A stretch of 64,000 bases of DNA. Origin: Acinetobacter colistiniresistens (GTDB taxonomy: Bacteria > Pseudomonadota > Gammaproteobacteria > Pseudomonadales > Moraxellaceae). A program made the translations under genes and the position numbers. This document shows positions 20,948-29,259 of the stretch, in pieces (within the stretch, counting starts at the first letter, position 1; every line of letters begins with the position of its first letter). The stretch is taken from assembly GCF_024582815.1 (NCBI RefSeq), contig NZ_CP102099.1, positions 3,801,172-3,865,171 of the forward strand. The letters run 5' to 3'. The notes beneath the pieces were generated by a model that made no database searches, was not told the origin of the DNA, and was given only the letters and a program-made list of their open reading frames with translations.

Positions 20948-21448
20948 TTACCGTCCCGATTTAAAATGTTTCTCCGTATCACGCTTGAAACTATCAAACA
21001 AAAATAGCTTGTTCGGAAGCTCAATCAGATCAAATAGCATTTTTAAACCTTTGCGTGGCTCAAATGCAAAACGCCAGATGAACTCACAACCCTCTTCAGT
21101 TGGCGTGACCTGATAGTCTTCGGCAAACATCGCCAAAAACGGGGTGTTCATTTGCTCAACGTAAAACGCATGGCGGCGATTGGCTTCATCCCAAATGAAA
21201 AAACGTTCTCGTAATTTCACGGCGTTGAACACCACACCAACTGCCCTCGTAGTGCCGACTGCAAAGGGACGTTCTGACGTATATTGACCATTCAGCATTT
21301 TGCACCACGCCAGAGGACGGTCGGCCGTCAGCCCAGCCCAGACCTGATCAGCATCTACAGGAAGCCTCATCACGTAGCTATAGTGATACGTCGCTGTTTC
21401 AAATATTGAATCATCTTGCGGTTTGTTTAAATTAAACCAAAAAGCCAT
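20948..21448 (-). CDS. SRPBCC-fold protein (START/polyketide-cyclase-like)
   Basis: The frame opens at 21478, but I prefer ATG 21448 (MAFWFNLNKPQDD), which has a GGAG site seven bases upstream, giving 166 residues. The pattern fits the SRPBCC helix-grip fold: YHYSYVMRLPVDADQVWAGL at the start, then strands such as AVGTTRAVGV and EGCEFIWRFAFEP, and a long C-terminal helix. Such proteins bind hydrophobic ligands or act as cyclases or hydrolases. No substrate can be read from the sequence. It follows the nitrilase-like gene after about 110 bases and may be co-transcribed. Confidence 0.7.
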   Translation of the reverse strand: MAFWFNLNKPQDDSIFETATYHYSYVMRLPVDADQVWAGLTADRPLAWCKMLNGQYTSERPFAVGTTRAVGVVFNAVKLRERFFIWDEANRRHAFYVEQMNTPFLAMFAEDYQVTPTEEGCEFIWRFAFEPRKGLKMLFDLIELPNKLFLFDSFKRDTEKHFKSGR

Positions 21449-21556
21449 GTCTGCTCCAAAAGGATAAGGGTGATACATTGATAGTGGAGATTCTGCTGCT
21501 TCCTCTCTAGCGAGAAAAGCCCATGTATGCCGTTTGTCTTTAGCATGCAGTGCAAC

Positions 21557-22558
21557 TTATAAATCTGGTGCAACTAAATTTGGCAAGTCATGTGACTCTA
21601 ATGCTTGCCATGGAAAACAGCCCAGTCTGTGACGCAGTTGGTACGCCAAGGTGCCATGAAGATTAGCCGCGTGCCAGCCTAAATGAGTCATCGGCGTGAC
21701 ATCAAAAATCCAGTATTGATCTGGGATTGGATCGATCGGTTTGGGTGTATTCAGCGTGACGTCTGCAGCTACATGCCCCTCACCATCCTCAAAACTGAGT
21801 CGTGCGAGAATATGTCCCTCACGATCGCAGATTTGCGATTCACCAATCATTTCGGTTTCCCAGCGGATACCAGGCAGCATCGGAGTGTTACATCGTATCT
21901 TGCCGACATGCGCAGCATGAGCAATCGGCACTCCTGTCAATCTTGCAACCTGTCCAGGCAATTCATATTGCTGCCTTTGATAAAGGGCATGTTCACGTCG
22001 CATGAGCCAACCTACAGGACCGTGCCAATTAAGAGGCAATGACCACCAGCACATTCCTCCCAGTATCAACTGTACATTTTCGGCACGCACACGTGCTGCA
22101 GTGCCGGTACGAGCCCACTCCCAGCCAGACATAAGGCCGACTTTACACCCAAGACTTTGACATGTAACAACGCCATGATCATTGCCACCCACATAAAAAT
22201 TCTGCTCCCACGCCGTGGGAATATCCTTGTCATGCAAATGCACCAGACCTGTAGGCTCTGCCAGCAGATAAGTCCCGTAGCTATGCTTACCTCGTATAGA
22301 TAGAAAGCCACCAGCCAAGACAATGCCAAGTTCTCTAGCCAGACGTCGCATGAGTTGAAATGGTCTGCCATCAATAGGCTCAGGCGTTGTACGTAAAATC
22401 GGTGAATAGACATTCGGTGAAGTAAATGCTTCAGGTAAGACAATGATTTCGGGGGCGTGCTCACGATAAGCATCACGAATCAGCGCTTCGACACGGAGCA
22501 GATTGGCATCCACCTCACCGAGCGTTAAGGTAGGCTGTACAACGGCGATCTTGGTCAT
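21557..22558 (-). CDS. Nitrilase/amidase-fold protein with altered nucleophile position
   Basis: A 333-residue member of the carbon-nitrogen hydrolase superfamily. The start MTKIAVVQPTLTLGEVDANL and the Glu motif IIVLPEAF (Glu near 43) are normal, and a Lys candidate stands in HLHDKDIPTAWEQ. At the expected Cys the sequence reads KVGLMSGWEWART, so Ser-Gly stands where the family has a Cys; the codon is TCT. Without the Cys it should not hydrolyse C-N bonds by the usual mechanism. Its ATG overlaps the stop of the AraC-type regulator by four bases, so both are translated from one message. Confidence 0.75.
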   Translation of the reverse strand: MTKIAVVQPTLTLGEVDANLLRVEALIRDAYREHAPEIIVLPEAFTSPNVYSPILRTTPEPIDGRPFQLMRRLARELGIVLAGGFLSIRGKHSYGTYLLAEPTGLVHLHDKDIPTAWEQNFYVGGNDHGVVTCQSLGCKVGLMSGWEWARTGTAARVRAENVQLILGGMCWWSLPLNWHGPVGWLMRREHALYQRQQYELPGQVARLTGVPIAHAAHVGKIRCNTPMLPGIRWETEMIGESQICDREGHILARLSFEDGEGHVAADVTLNTPKPIDPIPDQYWIFDVTPMTHLGWHAANLHGTLAYQLRHRLGCFPWQALESHDLPNLVAPDL

Positions 22559-23601
22559 GACATGCTCTTCACATTAGATGGGATTTGGGGTGGCAGGCGG
22601 AACTCTGAAGGCGTTTTTCCAGTAAGACGTTTGAACGTACGTGCAAAGTTTGCCGAACTACTGAATCCGAGATGCTGCGCAATCTCCGCGATCGGTTTTT
22701 GTGAGTGCTCAAGTAATTCTTTCGCATAGGCTACGCAAACCTCATCCATTAGTTGCCGGAATGTTGTACCTTCCTGTGACAATCTACGCACCAATGTCCG
22801 ATATGACATCTTCAAGCTTTGAGCCACAGATTCAGTATTGATGATTCGCTGTTCATCCAGATTAAGGTGCAGCAATCGCCTGACTTGTAAACTCACGGAT
22901 TTATTATGATTTCTTTGGAACCTTATACGGAGTTCCTCCACCATCTGACGTTGCAAGGTTTGGTTTTGCGTCAAAAGTGGAGTTTCTAGCAGCGCCCGCG
23001 GGATCACAATGCTATTTTTATCGGCCTCATGCTGTACGTATAGATGGAAGAACTCTTCATATAAAGCATCTGGATAGACTGAGACATGCGCAAACTTGAC
23101 ATACACGCCATCCAAGGGTGTGAGTATGAATGGTAAGAAGCTATGCAGAGCACCCATTACCATTTCTGTGAAAAATGCATTCTGCTCGCCAAAATCAGTC
23201 ACCCGCTCAAAGTTCACATGAACCTGATTGCCAAAATTCTGACGACTGACTTCAAACGCTGGCATCACTAGCGGGAAGAACTCAATTGCAGCATTCAGCG
23301 CATCTTCAAGCGTACGTGATGCAAGTGCCAACAAGCCCAGCTTACCATGTGCCGTGACAGGGAAAGCATCAAGGATCTGGAATAAAGCCGGACGATCAGA
23401 CATGCAGTATTGCTGAGTCAGGGTATAAGCTCGCATAAATTGCTCCCCATCAATCATTCCGCCGTGATTGCGTCGCTCTTCATACCGAACACCGCATTGC
23501 CGATGAAAATCCTTTAGATCCTCTTCGTGCGGACAAATGAGTGCCTCGCATACATCCAGATACTGTATAGGAAACTGTAAGGACTTTAACGGTACCATCA
23601 T
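22555..23601 (-). CDS. AraC/XylS-family transcriptional regulator (AlkR-like)
   Basis: The 348-residue protein has an N-terminal ligand-binding domain of the AraC_arabinose_bd_2 type (about 20-210; note TAHGKLGLLALASRTLEDAL) and a C-terminal double helix-turn-helix domain (about 235-335; RTLVRRLSQEGTTFRQLMDE and IAEIAQHLGFSSSANFARTF). AlkR, regulator of alkane hydroxylase genes in Acinetobacter, has this architecture. The gene lies about 75 bases downstream of the alkane-hydroxylase-like gene on the same strand and overlaps the nitrilase-like gene. Control of the neighbours is an inference. Confidence 0.85.
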   Translation of the reverse strand: MMVPLKSLQFPIQYLDVCEALICPHEEDLKDFHRQCGVRYEERRNHGGMIDGEQFMRAYTLTQQYCMSDRPALFQILDAFPVTAHGKLGLLALASRTLEDALNAAIEFFPLVMPAFEVSRQNFGNQVHVNFERVTDFGEQNAFFTEMVMGALHSFLPFILTPLDGVYVKFAHVSVYPDALYEEFFHLYVQHEADKNSIVIPRALLETPLLTQNQTLQRQMVEELRIRFQRNHNKSVSLQVRRLLHLNLDEQRIINTESVAQSLKMSYRTLVRRLSQEGTTFRQLMDEVCVAYAKELLEHSQKPIAEIAQHLGFSSSANFARTFKRLTGKTPSEFRLPPQIPSNVKSMS

Positions 23602-23674
23602 GGCGTCAACCTAAGGATACAGATCATCTAAAATTTAACTTAACCCATGCTAGATGGGCTAATCAATGCCCGTA

Positions 23675-24703
23675 TTACTGGCTTTCCAGCGCCAAACTAT
23701 CTTTCTTGCCAAACTTGGCAAAAATTCGTGCACGAGCCTTGGGGTAAATATTGGCTTTGCTTAGATCACCCTGATAATGATCAACTACGCGCTGATCCAT
23801 GAGTTTAAACCACCAGACCGGAATAATCGTAGGTAAAAGTAGCCCGGCATAGCCACCAGGAAGCTCTGGGATATTGTTATAATGACGTAAGGTCTGAAAA
23901 GGACGTGTGGGATACGCATGATGATCGGAGTGACGTTGGATCTGATACAGCAATAGGTTCGTTATCAAGCTATTATTGTTCCAGCTATGCTGTGGCATAG
24001 TGCGCTCATACTGGCCGTTTGGCAGTTTCTGCCGCAACAAGCCATAGTGCTCTACATAGTTGATGGCCTCAAATAAAGTCACACTATATACCGCCTGAGT
24101 AATCTGGAATGGAATGACACGACGACCAAACAAGGCAATTAAGCTGGCGTGGAAAGCTGTGGACATGGCCCAACCCTGTAATAGTTCATTCTCCATAGAC
24201 CACCAGCCTTTGCCTTTTCTTGCCAACCGTGCGCTCTCAATCTGGATAGCCGACTTAACACTACCAATCACTGAGCGCGGCAGAAAGCGCCAGAAAGACT
24301 CACCAAGCTGGGCCGAGGCCGCATCTTCTGGGGTCGCAACATGCTTATGATGTCCAAATGGATGCTCTACCCGAAAATGGGTATAGCACGAAGGGGCTAA
24401 TGCCATGTGAGATAGATGGTGGTATTTTTTCTGCGGCTTATGACATAGCTCATGTGCCGTACCCACTGCAGTACCGTTCACAGCACCTAACGTAGCACCC
24501 ATCATGATTTGGTCAATCAGCGGAGTACCTTTACGACTGACGGCATAAGCCGCGACCAGTGTAGTCAAATATTGTAATGGAATAAACGCTGCAACAAGCT
24601 GCATATAATAAGGGTCTTGCTCCAACGCTTTAATTGCCTCTTGAGGAAACAGGACAGCAAAAAATTGTCGGTAAGCGCCCTGCTCAATTGTTCCGCTATG
24701 CAC
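23675..24703 (-). pseudogene. AlkB-type alkane 1-monooxygenase lacking its N-terminus
   Basis: Integral-membrane diiron hydroxylase of the AlkB/AlkM type. All three histidine boxes are present: HELCHK, EHPFGHHKH and LQRHSDHHA, plus NYVEHYGL. Complete AlkB/AlkM proteins have about 400 residues with two membrane helices before the region that begins here; this frame has 342, starts at a GTG and has an in-frame TAA six codons further upstream. Only about 60 bases separate it from the preceding gene's terminator, so about 60-75 residues are missing, not misread. It is probably a 5'-deleted remnant, though the rest is undamaged and a short protein cannot be excluded. Confidence 0.7.
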
Positions 24704-24766
24704 TGCAAGATTATAATTTTACTTTTCCACGTATGCTGGAAACGCCACGTAACAGTACTGAAAATG

Positions 24767-24794
24767 AAAAGAGCTAAGGCGAATACCTTAGCTC
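24767..24794 (-). terminator. Terminator of the GMC oxidoreductase gene
   Basis: GAGCTAAGG (24771-24779) and CCTTAGCTC (24786-24794) form a perfect 9-bp stem with a 6-base loop. On the minus strand it is followed by TTTT. It stands 17 bases after the oxidoreductase stop codon and separates that gene from the truncated alkB. Confidence 0.85.
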
Positions 24795-24810
24795 CACAAT
24801 AACTTAGAAC

Positions 24811-26415
24811 TTACTTCCAAGTTTGACGAATCAAATCTACCGCTTTTTCAGCAATCATAATGGTCGGTGCATTAGTATTGCCATTGACCACGGTTGGCAT
24901 AATTGAGGCATCAATCACGCGCAGTCCTGCAATGCCATACACTTTTAGCTCAGGATCGACCACCGCCATCTCATCCACACCCATTTTACAACTGCCAACG
25001 GGGTGATAGACCGTGTCGACGCGTTGGCGCAAAATCTCACGAATTTCATCATCAGTCTGCACATTCGCTGTAAACATATCTTCTTTAATTTTTTCACTTA
25101 AAGCGGGTGCGTTCATTAACTTTTGGGTGACTTTAAAACCATCAACCATATCTTGCAGATCTTGCTCATCCTCAAGGAATTTAAAGTCGATTAATAGTGG
25201 ATCATCAACATTTTTGCCACTGAGTTTGACCGAACCACGCGCACGCGGATTCAGCAAGCAGACATGGCATGAAATTCCATGTCCCATATGCATGGTTCGC
25301 GCATGGTTATCCACCACTGCAATCACAAAATGCAGTTGTAAGTTAGGTTTATCCAACTCAGGGCGACTTTTTAGGAATCCACCACATTCAGCAAAATTGG
25401 TCGTAATCAAACCACGACGTTCTTTACGATAACGCCCGATCTGTTTGACCAAATCAATACTGCCCCCAACTGACACCCCAAAGGTTCCTTCCATTTGCTT
25501 GGTCTTATAAGCAAAAATAAAGTCAGGATGATCGTGCAGATTTTCACCAACACCTGCTAAATCTTTAATTACAGGAATACCGTGTTTTTCCAGTTCTTGA
25601 CGTGGACCAATCCCCGACAACATTAAGACTTGTGGCGATTGGAATGCCCCAGCAGACAACAGAACTTCTTTATTGGCACGAACAACCGTGCTTTGTCCGT
25701 TGTGTTTATATTCCACCCCGACTGCACGACCATTTTCAATCACGATACGGGCCACTTTAGCTTGAGTAATGACCTGTAAATTCGGGCGTTTACCTAAATA
25801 AGGAAACAGGTAACCGCGCGCTGCGCTCCAACGTTCGCCATTTTTTTGTGTGACCTGATAAACCCCTAGCCCTTCTTGTTCTGCGCCATTAAAGTCATCA
25901 TTGAGTGGATAATTGACCTGCTTCGCAGCTTCAACAAAGGTCTTTTGATATGGATTGTCAGAATGTAATTCACTGACATTCAATGGCCCGTGTTGACCAT
26001 GATATTCATTACGAATGCGCTCGTTATGCTCTGATTTTATAAAGTATGGCAATACATCCTGATAAGACCATCCTGTATTGCCTAAAGCAGCCCAATGGTC
26101 GTAGTCGCTATGATGACCACGGATGTAGACCATCGCATTGATCGCAGAACTACCCCCCAAGCATTTTCCACGAGGTTGATAACCTTTACGCCCATTTAAA
26201 CCTTTTTGTGGAATGGTTTCTAAAGCCCAGTTATTAATTTTAGTTGGAATACTGATCACAGCTGCTGAAGGTGTATTTACCAACCAGCTATTTCCATCAC
26301 CACCAGCTTCTAATAAACATACCGAAATATTTGGGTTCTCAGATAATCGCCCAGCCAATACCGAGCCTGCCGAACCACCACCTATAATTACAAAATCAAA
26401 AGCTGTTTCTGTCAT
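24811..26415 (-). CDS. GMC-family FAD oxidoreductase (choline/alcohol dehydrogenase type)
   Basis: FAD-dependent dehydrogenase of the glucose-methanol-choline family. The frame opens at 26499, but MTETAFDFVIIGGGSAGS from ATG 26415 matches the usual N-terminus and gives 534 residues. Motifs: FAD Rossmann GGGSAGSVLAGRLSE, GMC signature 1 GKCLGGSSAINAMVYIRG, signature 2 GAFQSPQVLMLSGIG and the catalytic region YHPVGSCKMG. Relatives oxidise choline or medium-chain alcohols (AlkJ type). Next to an alkane hydroxylase remnant, an alcohol substrate is attractive, but the sequence cannot settle it. The ribosome binding site before 26415 is weak, so an earlier start is possible. Confidence 0.85.
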   Translation of the reverse strand: MTETAFDFVIIGGGSAGSVLAGRLSENPNISVCLLEAGGDGNSWLVNTPSAAVISIPTKINNWALETIPQKGLNGRKGYQPRGKCLGGSSAINAMVYIRGHHSDYDHWAALGNTGWSYQDVLPYFIKSEHNERIRNEYHGQHGPLNVSELHSDNPYQKTFVEAAKQVNYPLNDDFNGAEQEGLGVYQVTQKNGERWSAARGYLFPYLGKRPNLQVITQAKVARIVIENGRAVGVEYKHNGQSTVVRANKEVLLSAGAFQSPQVLMLSGIGPRQELEKHGIPVIKDLAGVGENLHDHPDFIFAYKTKQMEGTFGVSVGGSIDLVKQIGRYRKERRGLITTNFAECGGFLKSRPELDKPNLQLHFVIAVVDNHARTMHMGHGISCHVCLLNPRARGSVKLSGKNVDDPLLIDFKFLEDEQDLQDMVDGFKVTQKLMNAPALSEKIKEDMFTANVQTDDEIREILRQRVDTVYHPVGSCKMGVDEMAVVDPELKVYGIAGLRVIDASIMPTVVNGNTNAPTIMIAEKAVDLIRQTWK

Positions 26416-26782
26416 CGCTATACTCTGTTTTTTCTTTTTAAAAAGTGGAAGCATTATGCCGAATACAACATTTAAATACTGTTGTAGTTGTCTAACCAAT
26501 TTATTTCATTAAGAGCAACTTAACTGCAACGCAATAAAAGCGCAATAGCCAAATCCAGCAGTCGCGTTGTTGTAAAAAGAGATTCAATTGCAAAACTACT
26601 CGGTGGATTCTTTCTCTAATTTTTTCTGTTTCAGATACTCATTTATGGAGTAAATCAAAATTAACAGATAACTGGACAACCTTTTTACGTTTTACTATTG
26701 GATTTAACAGTTTTGACTTTATGGGATATACATATTCTGATTATGGAAAGGCAAAGAGAATATTGTTTTTCGAGGTAAAGTA
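26416..26782. other. Divergent promoter region, no gene
   Basis: AT-rich 367 bases between the minus-strand oxidoreductase and the plus-strand small membrane protein genes. It must contain both promoters. I see no conserved operator, repeat or RNA. A short stretch of the oxidoreductase frame (26416-26499) is open but probably untranslated. Confidence 0.4.
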
Positions 26783-27096
26783 ATGAAACATATTTTATGG
26801 GTGTTAGCTGGAATTTTTTTAGTTGCAATAATCATTTTTATTGTACCTCAGTTTTTTAGTTTAATTTATACAGGTCAATCGAGATGCCGAGAAGGATGTA
26901 GTACTGATTTTCTAATAATTGCAAGAACATTTACTTGGACAAGCCTCTTTTCAGGAGGAATCATCGGATACTTATTCTCATTAAGAAAAGTTGGTTATAA
27001 AACAATTTCTTCCTTTATTATTTTAATTATTTTTTATTAGTTTTTCTTTCTTGGTATTCAACTGGTTATGGTTACGGACTGAATTTAAGCTATTAA
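26783..27096 (+). pseudogene. Small membrane protein, copy 1, frameshifted in a T6 run
   Basis: ATG 26783 has a good GAGGTAAAG site. The frame encodes 85 residues with two or three membrane helices and the motif SRCREGCS, then stops at 27040. Reading one frame over from the T6 run at 27031-27036 gives FLLVFLSWYSTGYGYGLNLSY ending at 27096, closely matching the C-terminus of the next gene (WYASTYGYGLNLSY). One extra T would restore a full-length protein. So it is a recent frameshift, a homopolymer sequencing error or a phase-variable gene. Function unknown. Confidence 0.65.
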
Positions 27097-27100
27097 TTAA

Positions 27101-27427
27101 TTGAGATCAAATGATAAAAAGATTCTATACCCTATCTTAGGTCTAATTATTACCATTGTTTTGATGCAATTTTCACATGAAGCTTTTGTTAACTTAGTAA
27201 AGCATAAAAGGCCATGTATAGAAGGTTGTAGCGGTTCATTTAAGAACTTTTTAATGATCTATACTTGGTTTTGGTTCATCTTAAGCATGTTGGCTGGTTA
27301 CCTTATAGCGGCAAGAAAAGCTAGCTATAAATTCATCATGATCTTAGTTCTTATATTTTTAATCTCTACATTTATCGTGAATTGGTACGCCTCGACCTAT
27401 GGCTACGGACTCAATTTAAGCTATTAA
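27101..27427 (+). CDS. Small membrane protein, copy 2 (paralogue of upstream gene)
   Basis: A 108-codon frame with an apparent TTG start five bases after the reconstructed end of copy 1. It contains three hydrophobic segments, a RPCIEGCS motif in the first loop (copy 1 has SRCREGCS) and the C-terminal sequence YGYGLNLSY shared with copy 1. The two genes are a diverged tandem duplication. The paired Cys in C-x-E-G-C may form a disulfide or bind metal, but no family is recognised. Start uncertain because no ATG or clear ribosome binding site is present. Confidence 0.6.
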   Translation: MRSNDKKILYPILGLIITIVLMQFSHEAFVNLVKHKRPCIEGCSGSFKNFLMIYTWFWFILSMLAGYLIAARKASYKFIMILVLIFLISTFIVNWYASTYGYGLNLSY

Positions 27428-27444
27428 ATTCAAAAATCCAGACG

Positions 27445-27473
27445 TAAAAAAACCGCTAACTTAGCGGTATTTT
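27445..27473. terminator. Terminator of the tRNA operon (also ends small membrane genes)
   Basis: ACCGCTAA (27452-27459) and TTAGCGGT (27461-27468) form a tight hairpin. On the minus strand it is followed by seven T, making it the terminator of the tRNA operon, whose last tRNA ends at 27493. On the plus strand a weaker TATTTTAT follows, so it can also stop transcripts of the small membrane protein genes. Confidence 0.85.
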
Positions 27474-27492
27474 ATCTCATCTTTTAAGATGA

Positions 27493-27569
27493 TGGTCGGA
27501 GCAGTAGGATTCGAACCTACGACCCCCTGGTCCCAAACCAGGTGCACTACCAGGCTGTGCTATGCTCCG
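27493..27569 (-). tRNA. tRNA-Pro (anticodon UGG), copy 2
   Basis: The minus strand folds into a full cloverleaf: acceptor CGGAGCA / TGCTCCG, T loop GTTCGAATC, anticodon stem CCTGG / CCAGG with loop reading TTTGGGA, hence UGG. CCA is encoded. The 77 bases are identical to the copy at 27832-27908. It is the last tRNA of the operon. Confidence 0.95.
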
Positions 27570-27573
27570 AAAT

Positions 27574-27650
27574 TGGGGTGAATGACGGGATTCGAACCCG
27601 CGACAACTGGAATCACAATCCAGGGCTCTACCAACTGAGCTACATCCACC
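27574..27650 (-). tRNA. tRNA-His (anticodon GUG)
   Basis: Cloverleaf on the minus strand with acceptor GTGGATG / CATTCAC, an extra 5' G (G-1) opposite discriminator C73 as is diagnostic for tRNA-His, anticodon loop TTGTGAT (GUG) and encoded CCA. It sits between the Arg and Pro genes of the operon. Confidence 0.95.
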
Positions 27651-27686
27651 ATCAAAACTTTGATTCTATATACCAAGCTGCCAAAA

Positions 27687-27763
27687 TGGCGCGCCTGACA
27701 GGATTCGAACCTGTGACCATCCGCTTAGAAGGCGGATGCTCTATCCAACTGAGCTACAGGCGC
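27687..27763 (-). tRNA. tRNA-Arg (anticodon UCU)
   Basis: Acceptor stem GCGCCTG / CAGGCGC with discriminator G and encoded CCA; D-arm TAGCTCAGTTGGATAGAGC; anticodon loop CTTCTAA, so UCU, reading AGA/AGG; T loop GTTCGAATC. Second tRNA of the operon. Confidence 0.95.
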
Positions 27764-27831
27764 ATAACGATGATAATACTATCACGATACTTCGCCGATA
27801 TTTAAAACTATGTTTTTCAACATATTTTAAA

Positions 27832-27908
27832 TGGTCGGAGCAGTAGGATTCGAACCTACGACCCCCTGGTCCCAAACCAGGTGCACTACCAGGCTGTGCT
27901 ATGCTCCG
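27832..27908 (-). tRNA. tRNA-Pro (anticodon UGG), copy 1
   Basis: First tRNA of the operon and identical over all 77 bases to the copy at 27493-27569. Same acceptor, anticodon UGG and encoded CCA. About 45 bases of leader separate it from the promoter at 27957-27985. Confidence 0.95.
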
Positions 27909-27956
27909 ATTTCTTTTCAGCTTTTACTGTATCGCACATCGTGCGGTACGGTGTGC

Positions 27957-27985
27957 ATTCTAGGCGTGACGCCTTAGAACGTCAA
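27957..27985 (-). promoter_or_regulatory. Sigma-70 promoter of the tRNA operon
   Basis: On the minus strand TTGACG and TAGAAT are separated by exactly 17 bases, a near-consensus -35/-10 pair. The bases after the -10 (GCACACCG) are GC-rich, like the discriminator of stringently controlled stable-RNA promoters. It points directly at tRNA-Pro copy 1. Confidence 0.8.
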
Positions 27986-28051
27986 CACCTATTTTTCAAA
28001 AAACTAATAAATCCTTATCAAATGTATATTTAACAAGCATTTTCAGACATT

Positions 28052-29116
28052 TTAGCGTTTCAAAGAAGCACTAAAGTTCAACATTCGATCTAAGGGTAAT
28101 TTCGCGCGTTCAGCTAAGGCTGGATCGACGTGTATTTCTTGATCAGCATGTTGTAATACATGCAAAATACCATCCAGTTCATTCATTGCCATCCACGGGC
28201 AATGTGCACATGAACGACAAGTTGCCCCCTCACCTGCAGTTGGTGCTTCAAATAATTCCTTATCTGGCGCTGCTTGCTGCATTTTATAGAAAATGCCCCG
28301 ATCTGTTGCCACAATCATTTGTTTATGCGGCAAGGTCTGTGCAGCTTTGATCAGTTGTGAAGTACTCCCCACTGCATCTGCAATATCCACCACCGATTCA
28401 GGTGACTCAGGATGAACCAATACCGCCGCATCAGGGTAAAGCGCTTTCATTTGCGCAATACCACGCGCACGGAATTCTTCATGCACGATACATGCGCCAT
28501 CCCACAACAACATTTCAGCACCTGTTTTCTTTTGAATATAACGACCTAAATGCTGATCTGGTGCCCAAATAATTTTTTCACCCAAACTATCTAAATGCTC
28601 AATAATCTCAACCGCACAACTTGAAGTCACCACCCAATCGGCACGCGCTTTCACAGCCGCTGAGGTATTGGCATACACCACCACAGTATGATCAGGATGT
28701 TGATCGCAGAATGCTGTGAACTCATCCACAGGGCAACCCAAATCGAGTGAACAGGTTGCTTCTAAAGTTGGCATCAATACGGTTTTTTCTGGTGATAAAA
28801 TTTTAGAGGTTTCCCCCATAAACTTCACCCCAGCAACCACCAAGGTAGTCGCAGGATGATCACGACCAAAACGCGCCATTTCCAATGAATCAGAAACACA
28901 ACCACCTGTCAGTTCGGCAAGCTCCTGCACTTCAGGATCACAGTAATAGTGAGCCACAAGTACTGCATTACGTTTTTTCAACTCGGCTGCAATTTGGGCA
29001 AACTTTTCTTGTTTCACTTCTGGGCTAAGGCGATTGTCCTTTGGCTCGCCCAAACGATCTAAATGCGCCTGCACAATATTTTTGGCTTCGTTCGCAATTA
29101 AATTCGCATCATTCAT
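28052..29116 (-). CDS. nadA: Quinolinate synthase A
   Basis: 4Fe-4S enzyme condensing iminoaspartate with dihydroxyacetone phosphate to quinolinate in NAD synthesis. It has 354 residues. Cluster cysteines are visible in [30 protein letters not shown] and [10 protein letters not shown], and the typical motifs [11 protein letters not shown] and VTSSCAVEI occur. It stands alone between the tRNA operon and argJ, on the minus strand; no other nad gene is nearby. Confidence 0.96.
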   Translation of the reverse strand: MNDANLIANEAKNIVQAHLDRLGEPKDNRLSPEVKQEKFAQIAAELKKRNAVLVAHYYCDPEVQELAELTGGCVSDSLEMARFGRDHPATTLVVAGVKFMGETSKILSPEKTVLMPTLEATCSLDLGCPVDEFTAFCDQHPDHTVVVYANTSAAVKARADWVVTSSCAVEIIEHLDSLGEKIIWAPDQHLGRYIQKKTGAEMLLWDGACIVHEEFRARGIAQMKALYPDAAVLVHPESPESVVDIADAVGSTSQLIKAAQTLPHKQMIVATDRGIFYKMQQAAPDKELFEAPTAGEGATCRSCAHCPWMAMNELDGILHVLQHADQEIHVDPALAERAKLPLDRMLNFSASLKR

Positions 29117-29214
29117 AAAACGTCTTCTCTATCCTGCGTGCTTGCATCACTGCAAACTTTTAACGTGGGTAATGGCGTGATCATTTGGGAAAAATCACCT
29201 CATCCACAAACTAG

Positions 29215-29245
29215 CTTATAAAAAAAGCCCCACTGTGGAGGCTTT
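29215..29245 (-). terminator. Terminator of argJ
   Basis: On the minus strand AAGCCTCCA pairs with TGGGGCTT (one-base bulge) and is followed by a run of T (29215-29226 read as TTTTTTTAT). It begins about 15 bases after the argJ stop codon at 29260. Confidence 0.8.
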
Positions 29246-29259
29246 ATTATAACGCAAAT

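Noticed and set aside
20948..26415. Genomic island bounded by mobile elements
   Set aside because: No transposase, integrase, target-site duplication or tRNA boundary was found; the block is patchy but its edges show no mobility signature.
26783..27427. Possible toxin-antitoxin or bacteriocin-immunity pair
   Set aside because: The two genes are paralogues of each other, not toxin plus antitoxin, and no bacteriocin-type peptide or regulator accompanies them.
27542..27805. Plus-strand open frame across the tRNA cluster
   Set aside because: It reads the complement of three tRNA genes (motifs like GFEPVTIRLEG are antisense tRNA) and cannot be a protein gene.
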